A model generated the notes under the pieces. It saw only the letters and a program-made list of their open reading frames with translations, did not search any database and had not been told where the DNA came from. A DNA stretch of 9,874 nt, taken from the NCBI GenBank assembly GCA_964444825.1, contig CAYUIS010000166.1:1-9874 (forward strand), read 5' to 3'. Shown piece by piece: positions 5,921 through 9,874 of the stretch (positions are counted from its first letter, which is position 1; each line of letters starts with the position of its first letter). The translations under genes and the position numbers were made by a program. This stretch comes from CAYUIS01 sp964444825. GTDB lineage: Bacteria; Chloroflexota; Anaerolineae; B4-G1.

Positions 5921-8125
5921 CTAGACCGAGCCCCAACCCCGCGTGAAGACCGCCTCCCCCAGCTCCTTTGGCGCGCGGAGGCGGTAGAGGAAGCGGATCA
6001 CTTCCGGGGCGGCGATGAAGATTATGATCAGCGCCTGTAGCACAGAGACGATGTCAATAGGCACAAAGGCCGGGGGGCCCTGCATCCGCTGGGCGCCAGC
6101 CCGCAGGAAACCAAACAGCAGCGCCGACACCAGCACACCCACCGGGTGACTCTTGCCCAACAACGCCAGCGCGATCGAGTCAAAGCCGTAGCCAGAGAAA
6201 AAGGCGTTGGGCATATAGTGGGTGACGCCCAGGATGTCGTGGGCCCCGGCCATCCCCGCCAGCGCCCCGCTGAGCGCCATCGCCACGACAAAGCTGCGTG
6301 ATACGTTGATGCCAGCAGTCCGCGCGGCCCGGGGGTTAGCTCCCACAGCCCGGATCTCAAATCCCAAGGTCGTCTTGAACAGCAGCCAGTAGACCACCAC
6401 GACCGCGGCCAGCGCCAGGAAAAGCCCCACGTTGACGGTGGTAGACGGATCGTTGGGAAAGAGCTGGGGCAGGTAGGCAGAGGGCTCGATCTCCGGGCTG
6501 ATCGGCCGGGAGTCACCGGGACGGGCCATCGGCCCCCCCACCCCGAGCAGGTAATCGGCCAACTGGTAAGCGATGTAATTGAACATAATCGTGTTGATCA
6601 CCTCGTGGGCTCCCGTCTTGGCCTTCAGAAAACCCACGATGGCCGCCCAAAACGCCCCGCCGGCCATTCCCGCTGCCAGGGCAAGCGGTAGGTGGACGAA
6701 CCAGGGCAGTCCCTTGAGACTGTACCCCACAAACACGGAGGCCAGCCCGCCGATAAAGTACTGCCCTTCGGCGCCGATGTTGAACAGCCCACACCGAAAG
6801 CCCAGGGCGACCGCGAGCCCGGCAAAGATGTAGGGAGTGGCGCGGCGCAGGCTCTCCGTCAACGGGCGGATGGCTCTCATCAGTTCTTTGGTATCCCCAG
6901 TCTGGGAGTATATCGAGATACTCTCGCTAATCCGGGCCGGGCTACCAAAGGCTCCCTCAAAGAGATTGGTATAGGCCTGGGCAATAGACTGCCAGGCCGC
7001 TCCAAGCCCCCCCCCCACCCCTTCGCCGAAGGCGGCCCACACCTCCGGGTCGAAGGCAGCGATAAAGATGGCCCCGACCACCAGCGCCGTGAAAATAGCC
7101 AGGATCGGCATCAGGGCTGCCTGCCAGTTCCAGGCCATGAGACGTGGCAGCAATCCCTCTACCAGATCCTCTCCCTCGGGCCCCACCCGGGTGCGGACGC
7201 GGCCGGCGCGCAGTCCTTCGCTCACCTCCAGAATCTTTCCTCTCACTTCAGAGGGAATGGCGGTGTCGGCCAAGTGATAGGGAGCCAACCCGACGCCATC
7301 GTTCGCCATGTTGAAGCGGAACACGCCGCTGCGCAGTTTCCCCTCGACCGCCTGAGCGACGGCAGTATAGACGGCCTGATCCACTCGTTTGACAGCGCTG
7401 GTCAACAACCGATCAGCACCGGCAAGGTTTCCGTCCTGGAAGGTCGTGCCCCACTCGTCCAGATCCACACCAATGACCCACACTCCCTGCCGAGCAGCGG
7501 ATTGGATCGCCGCACTGCCGCTCGCCCCACCGGCAGCAAAGATAACGTCAACCTCCTGACCGATCAACTCCTCAGCGGCATTATCACCCGCCTTCAGGTC
7601 GATAAAGGATTCGGTATACACGTGCACCAGATTCGCCCGCCGGTTGGTAAAGGCCAGCCCGTGTTCGAATCCCCTGTGGTACTTGCGCACGGGCGCCACA
7701 TCCATCCCGCCGACGAAGCCGACGGTGCCTCGTTCGGTCATCAGCCCTGCCAGGGCACCGGCCAGGAAACCGGCCTGATCCTCGGCAAAGATCAATCCGG
7801 TGACATTCTTGCTCTCCGGCAACGGTTCGTGATCCACGAGGATAAAGTGGACGCCAGGATAGCGGGCCGCCAGCCGCTCCACCGCTGCCCCCCTTGCACC
7901 CCCCATGGCGACGATGAAAGCGCAGCCCCGGTCTATCATTTGGACCAGGTTGGCCTCGTAGCCAACCTCCGACTCCGTCTCTTTGACGTCAAACTTGATG
8001 GCTCGTTCCTCCGCGCACCGTTTCAGCCCTTCGTAGGCGTACTGATTGTACCCGCCATCGTCAATGCCCCCCATGTCGGTGACTAAACCCACCACCGGTT
8101 TATCAGGCAACGCTTGCATCGGCAT
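5921..8125 (-). CDS. Fusion of a BMP/PnrA-type nucleoside-binding domain to a NupP-type ABC permease, with no signal peptide
   Basis: This is a 734-residue two-part protein. Residues 10-310 form a complete BMP (Med/PnrA) purine-nucleoside-binding domain: VTDMGGIDDGGYNQ at 15-28, VGFVGGMD at 135-142, an AAGGASG loop at 197-203, IGVDLDE at 218-224, LTSAVKRVD at 241-249 and GVGLAPYH at 277-284. Residues 330-734 form a permease of the BPD_transp_2 family: a first membrane segment at about 337-357, then LFNIGAEGQYFIGG at 447-460 and the ATPase-coupling loop AVGANPRAARTAGI at 593-606. BMP proteins are normally secreted lipoproteins, but this one begins MPMQALPDKP directly before the domain. The upstream in-frame stretch (to a TGA at 8168-8170) has no ATG, GTG or TTG, so no signal peptide is hidden there. 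Two starts are possible: ATG 8125, or ATG 8119, which is better spaced from GGAGG at 8129-8133. A G10 run encodes residues 370-373. Domain assignment is strong; localisation is inferred. Confidence 0.92.
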   Translation of the reverse strand: MPMQALPDKPVVGLVTDMGGIDDGGYNQYAYEGLKRCAEERAIKFDVKETESEVGYEANLVQMIDRGCAFIVAMGGARGAAVERLAARYPGVHFILVDHEPLPESKNVTGLIFAEDQAGFLAGALAGLMTERGTVGFVGGMDVAPVRKYHRGFEHGLAFTNRRANLVHVYTESFIDLKAGDNAAEELIGQEVDVIFAAGGASGSAAIQSAARQGVWVIGVDLDEWGTTFQDGNLAGADRLLTSAVKRVDQAVYTAVAQAVEGKLRSGVFRFNMANDGVGLAPYHLADTAIPSEVRGKILEVSEGLRAGRVRTRVGPEGEDLVEGLLPRLMAWNWQAALMPILAIFTALVVGAIFIAAFDPEVWAAFGEGVGGGLGAAWQSIAQAYTNLFEGAFGSPARISESISIYSQTGDTKELMRAIRPLTESLRRATPYIFAGLAVALGFRCGLFNIGAEGQYFIGGLASVFVGYSLKGLPWFVHLPLALAAGMAGGAFWAAIVGFLKAKTGAHEVINTIMFNYIAYQLADYLLGVGGPMARPGDSRPISPEIEPSAYLPQLFPNDPSTTVNVGLFLALAAVVVVYWLLFKTTLGFEIRAVGANPRAARTAGINVSRSFVVAMALSGALAGMAGAHDILGVTHYMPNAFFSGYGFDSIALALLGKSHPVGVLVSALLFGFLRAGAQRMQGPPAFVPIDIVSVLQALIIIFIAAPEVIRFLYRLRAPKELGEAVFTRGWGSV
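7007..7016 (-). repeat. G10 homopolymer in the coding strand of the fusion gene
   Basis: Ten consecutive C on the plus strand give G10 in the message, encoding Gly371-373 after the GTG codon of Val370. It lies between the first membrane segment and the rest of the permease, so a one-base slip would leave only the BMP domain plus one membrane segment in frame. Confidence 0.9.
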
Positions 8126-9656
8126 ACTCCTCCCACCCGCACATCCGCAAGCCGATGTCTTCTTTGGTCAGCTGGCCGGCGGGTACTATGTCTACGATCT
8201 CACCCTCATAGATAACTGCGATGCGATCTGAAAGGCTCATCACCTCGTCCAGCTCCGGCGAGACCAGGAGCACCGCGCAGCCCTCGTCCCGCTTCTCGAC
8301 GATACGACGGTGAATATACTCGATGGAGCCCACATCCAGCCCACGCGTGGGCTGGGAGGCGATGAGCAAGCGGATGGGGCGAGAGAACTCCCGGGCGATG
8401 ATCACTTTCTGCTGGTTGCCGCCCGACAGGCTGGAAACGGGCGTCATCACGCTGGGAGTGCGCACATCGAACATCCGCACCCCCTGTTCCGCTGTTGCCA
8501 GGATACTGTCCTGATCCAACAGGCCGAACTGGGCGAAGGGAGATAGGTAGTATGTGTTGAGGATCAGGTTGTCGGCCACAGAAAAGCTGAGCACCAGTCC
8601 ATCCTTCTGGCGATCCTCCGGCACGTGGGCCACGCCCTTCTCCAGGATCCCGCGGGGAGATGCACCGGTGACGTCGGCGCCGAGGATACTCACCCTACCT
8701 GCTATCGCCGATCGCAGTCCCGTCAACGCCTGTACCAGTTCTGACTGGCCGTTTCCTTGAACGCCGGCAAACCCCAGCACCTCGCCGGCACGCACCTCGA
8801 AGGAAACACCCCGGACCGCTACATTCCCGCGACTGTCCAGCACCTCCAAGTCCTCGACCTTCAGCACGGGCTCACCGGGTTGTGCCGGGCTTTTCTCCAC
8901 CTCCAAGAGCACCTGCCGGCCGACCATCATAGCCGCCAATTTCTGTTCGTCACTCTTGCGCGGCGTAGTCGTACCGACCACCCGTCCGTTGCGTAGAACG
9001 GTGATTCGATCCGCAACAGACATGACCTCCTTTAGCTTGTGGGTAATAAAGATCACCGACTTGTCCCGCGCCACCAATGATCGAATAACCTCAAACAGGT
9101 CTTCCACTTCCTGGGGAGTGAGAACTGCCGTCGGCTCGTCCAGAATGAGGATATCTGCCTCCCGGTACAGCAGCTTGATGATCTCAACCCGCTGTTGGAC
9201 TCCCACAGACAGAGATCTGACATAGGCATCGGCATCTATCTCCAGCCCGTACTGCTCCGAAATCTCCCGGACGCGCTGGGCGGCGATGGCCCGATCCAGG
9301 AAAATGCCGTTCTTGATGGATTCCACCCCCAGCATGACATTCTCGGTCACGGTAAGCACCGGCACCAGCATAAAATGCTGGTGGACCATACCAATACCCT
9401 GCGCAATGGCATCGTTAGGGCTTTGGATCTCTACCTTCTGCCCCCTGACGAAAACCTCCCCCTCATCGGGGGCATAGAGGCCGTACAGGATGTTCATCAG
9501 GGTGCTTTTGCCTGCCCCGTTTTCCCCGAGGAGTGCGTGAATCTCGCCCTCCTCAAGGCTCAGGTCGATGTGATCGTTGGCCAGGACACCGGGGAAAGCC
9601 TTTGTGATACCGCGCAGCTCCAGAACGGGGGATGGCGAGTTGGGAACCGAGGGCAT
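8103..9656 (-). CDS. Nucleoside-type ABC importer ATPase with two nucleotide-binding domains (NupO/YufO/RbsA family)
   Basis: This 517-residue cytoplasmic protein should power the importer whose membrane subunits are encoded by the next two genes. The first nucleotide-binding domain (about 10-250) is intact: Walker A GENGAGKS at 44-51, Q-loop near 93 (MVHQHFML), signature LSVGVQQR at 149-156, Walker B DILILDEP at 168-175 and switch His206. The second (about 264-505) is degenerate: GVQGNGQS at 298-305 lacks the Walker A lysine, ASQPTRGLD at 433-441 has Gln for the catalytic Glu, and Ser466 replaces the switch His. Its signature LSGGNQQK (410-417) is kept. Degeneracy of the second site is normal for this family, and the length is typical. 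The ATG start is fixed by an AAGGAGG ribosome-binding site 5 nt upstream. The end overlaps the next gene by 23 nt, which suggests translational coupling. Family certain; nucleoside specificity is inferred from the BMP partner. Confidence 0.95.
   Translation of the reverse strand: MPSVPNSPSPVLELRGITKAFPGVLANDHIDLSLEEGEIHALLGENGAGKSTLMNILYGLYAPDEGEVFVRGQKVEIQSPNDAIAQGIGMVHQHFMLVPVLTVTENVMLGVESIKNGIFLDRAIAAQRVREISEQYGLEIDADAYVRSLSVGVQQRVEIIKLLYREADILILDEPTAVLTPQEVEDLFEVIRSLVARDKSVIFITHKLKEVMSVADRITVLRNGRVVGTTTPRKSDEQKLAAMMVGRQVLLEVEKSPAQPGEPVLKVEDLEVLDSRGNVAVRGVSFEVRAGEVLGFAGVQGNGQSELVQALTGLRSAIAGRVSILGADVTGASPRGILEKGVAHVPEDRQKDGLVLSFSVADNLILNTYYLSPFAQFGLLDQDSILATAEQGVRMFDVRTPSVMTPVSSLSGGNQQKVIIAREFSRPIRLLIASQPTRGLDVGSIEYIHRRIVEKRDEGCAVLLVSPELDEVMSLSDRIAVIYEGEIVDIVPAGQLTKEDIGLRMCGWEEYADASVA
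8129..8133 (-). promoter_or_regulatory. Shine-Dalgarno GGAGG of the fusion gene
   Basis: GGAGG lies inside the last codons of the ATPase gene. It is only 3 nt from ATG 8125 but 9 nt from ATG 8119, so initiation may be at the second ATG. Both choices give a protein that begins straight into the BMP domain with no signal peptide. Confidence 0.65.
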
Positions 9657-9661
9657 CGTTG

Positions 9662-9668
9662 CCTCCTT
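9662..9668 (-). promoter_or_regulatory. Shine-Dalgarno AAGGAGG of the ATPase gene
   Basis: Near-perfect ribosome-binding site with 5 nt (CAACG) between it and the ATG at 9656-9654. It fixes the start of the ATPase and predicts strong translation of the first gene. Confidence 0.85.
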
Positions 9669-9738
9669 GACGTGAGAATAAGGGACTGTTACGCTGGCCC
9701 ACTCATCTGCCGACTGTGGCTAGCTTACCAATGCGGTT

Positions 9739-9767
9739 AGTATACGGTAAAAATTGCTGAATGTCAA
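9739..9767 (-). promoter_or_regulatory. Sigma70-type promoter of the transporter operon
   Basis: On the minus strand TTGACA (9767-9762) is followed by a 17-nt spacer and TATACT (9744-9739). The -35 box and spacing are consensus, and the -10 box differs from TATAAT at one base. Transcription should start near 9732, leaving a leader of about 75 nt before the ATPase ATG. No riboswitch fold was recognised in that leader. Confidence 0.8.
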
Positions 9768-9793
9768 GAATCACGCCTAGGAATCACGCCTAG
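9768..9793 (-). repeat. Two tandem 13-bp repeats abutting the -35 box
   Basis: On the minus strand CTAGGCGTGATTC occurs twice back to back (9793-9781 and 9780-9768), identical in both copies, and the second copy touches TTGACA. Each unit includes part of a CCTAGG palindrome. The position suits an activator or other regulator binding in tandem beside the polymerase; a chance duplication is possible. Confidence 0.8.
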
Positions 9794-9810
9794 GTCGGGC
9801 GCGTTTCAGT

Positions 9811-9842
9811 TTGGGGACGGAGTTTTCGTCTTGCCTCCCCAA
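9811..9842. repeat. Inverted repeat in the upstream intergenic region
   Basis: TTGGGGA (9811-9817) pairs with TCCCCAA (9836-9842) over an 18-nt interior that can form a further small ACG/CGT stem. There is no T-tract on either side, so an intrinsic terminator is not supported. It could be part of an intergenic repeat or the 3' end structure of a neighbour outside the window. Confidence 0.5.
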
Positions 9843-9845
9843 CAA

Positions 9846-9870
9846 GCATCCTGAGCCTGTCGAAGGATGC
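9846..9870. repeat. Short palindromic repeat GCATCCT...AGGATGC
   Basis: A perfect 7-bp stem (9846-9852 with 9864-9870) encloses the 11-nt loop GAGCCTGTCGA. The CCTGAGCCTGTCGAAGG core resembles a short palindrome that, from memory, recurs between genes in several bacterial phyla including Chloroflexota. Copy number in this genome cannot be seen from one window. Confidence 0.6.
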
Positions 9871-9874
9871 GGTT

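Larger units (their letters stand above)
9657..9874. other. Gene-free upstream region
   Basis: These 218 bases contain only the promoter, the leader, the 13-bp repeats and two inverted repeats listed separately. No coding sequence with a credible start and ribosome-binding site is visible on either strand, and no BMP lipoprotein gene begins here. Confidence 0.7.

Noticed and set aside
5910..5936. TTG start of the second permease at 5936, overlapping the fusion gene
   Set aside because: There is no Shine-Dalgarno before it, whereas GTG 5909 has GGAGGT at good spacing; the extra 9 residues carry no family motif.
6692..8086. Long open frame (464 codons) on the plus strand, antisense to the fusion gene
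   Set aside because: The minus-strand frame encodes recognisable BMP and permease motifs, while the plus frame gives Pro/Gly/His/Arg-rich sequence with no family match or ribosome-binding site. It is a typical shadow in G+C-rich DNA.
8123..8170. Possible hidden signal peptide upstream of the fusion gene
   Set aside because: The in-frame codons between the TGA at 8168-8170 and ATG 8125 contain no start codon and encode polar or small residues, not a hydrophobic core.
8336..8355. Perfect 20-bp palindrome centred on ACGCGT in the ATPase gene
   Set aside because: It lies in the conserved codons for QPTRGLDVG of the second Walker B region; the residue constraint plus G+C-rich codon choice can explain it, and no regulatory context is present.
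9657..9738. Purine riboswitch in the leader of the operon
   Set aside because: The leader is about 75 nt and I could not find the three-helix layout or conserved loop sequences of the purine aptamer.

Overview
The window (about 60% G+C by eye) reads as one bacterial operon on the minus strand, transcribed from right to left. Five genes account for almost all of it: an ABC-transporter ATPase (9656-8103), a fused substrate-binding/permease protein (8125-5921), a second permease (5909-4611), an amidohydrolase of the MTA/SAH-deaminase clan (4535-3174) and a very large beta-propeller lipoprotein (3181-95). The gene content, composition and short intergenic repeats resemble Chloroflexota (Anaerolineae-like), but this is inference: there is no rRNA or other marker gene here.

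The right edge (9657-9874) holds no gene. It carries a near-perfect sigma70-type promoter (TTGACA, 17-nt spacer, TATACT), two tandem 13-bp repeats abutting the -35 box, a strong Shine-Dalgarno before the ATPase, and two inverted repeats near the window end. The ATPase is therefore probably the first gene of the transcript.

The first three genes form a NupOPQ/YufOPQ-type (BMP family, CUT2-like) nucleoside ABC importer. Unusually, the BMP substrate-binding domain is not a separate secreted lipoprotein. It is fused whole to the N-terminus of the first permease, without a signal peptide, and the topology rules applied by eye put it in the cytoplasm. This is the strongest candidate for something new in the window. 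The amidohydrolase that follows suggests that an imported purine or nucleoside-like compound is deaminated after uptake, although the arginines that bind the SAH carboxylate in the reference enzyme appear to be absent.

Two short repeat elements have shaped the amidohydrolase gene. Degenerate 7-bp repeats fill the 75-bp gap upstream and supply its GTG start codon. A perfect 15-bp inverted repeat with a 3-nt loop occupies exactly 11 in-frame codons near its N-terminus. The last gene encodes a 1028-residue putative lipoprotein with two DxDxDG loops and about a dozen propeller repeats; it overlaps the amidohydrolase by 8 nt and its function is unknown. A hairpin with a GAAA loop lies just after its stop codon. 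I see no plus-strand gene, tRNA, rRNA, CRISPR array or transposase.
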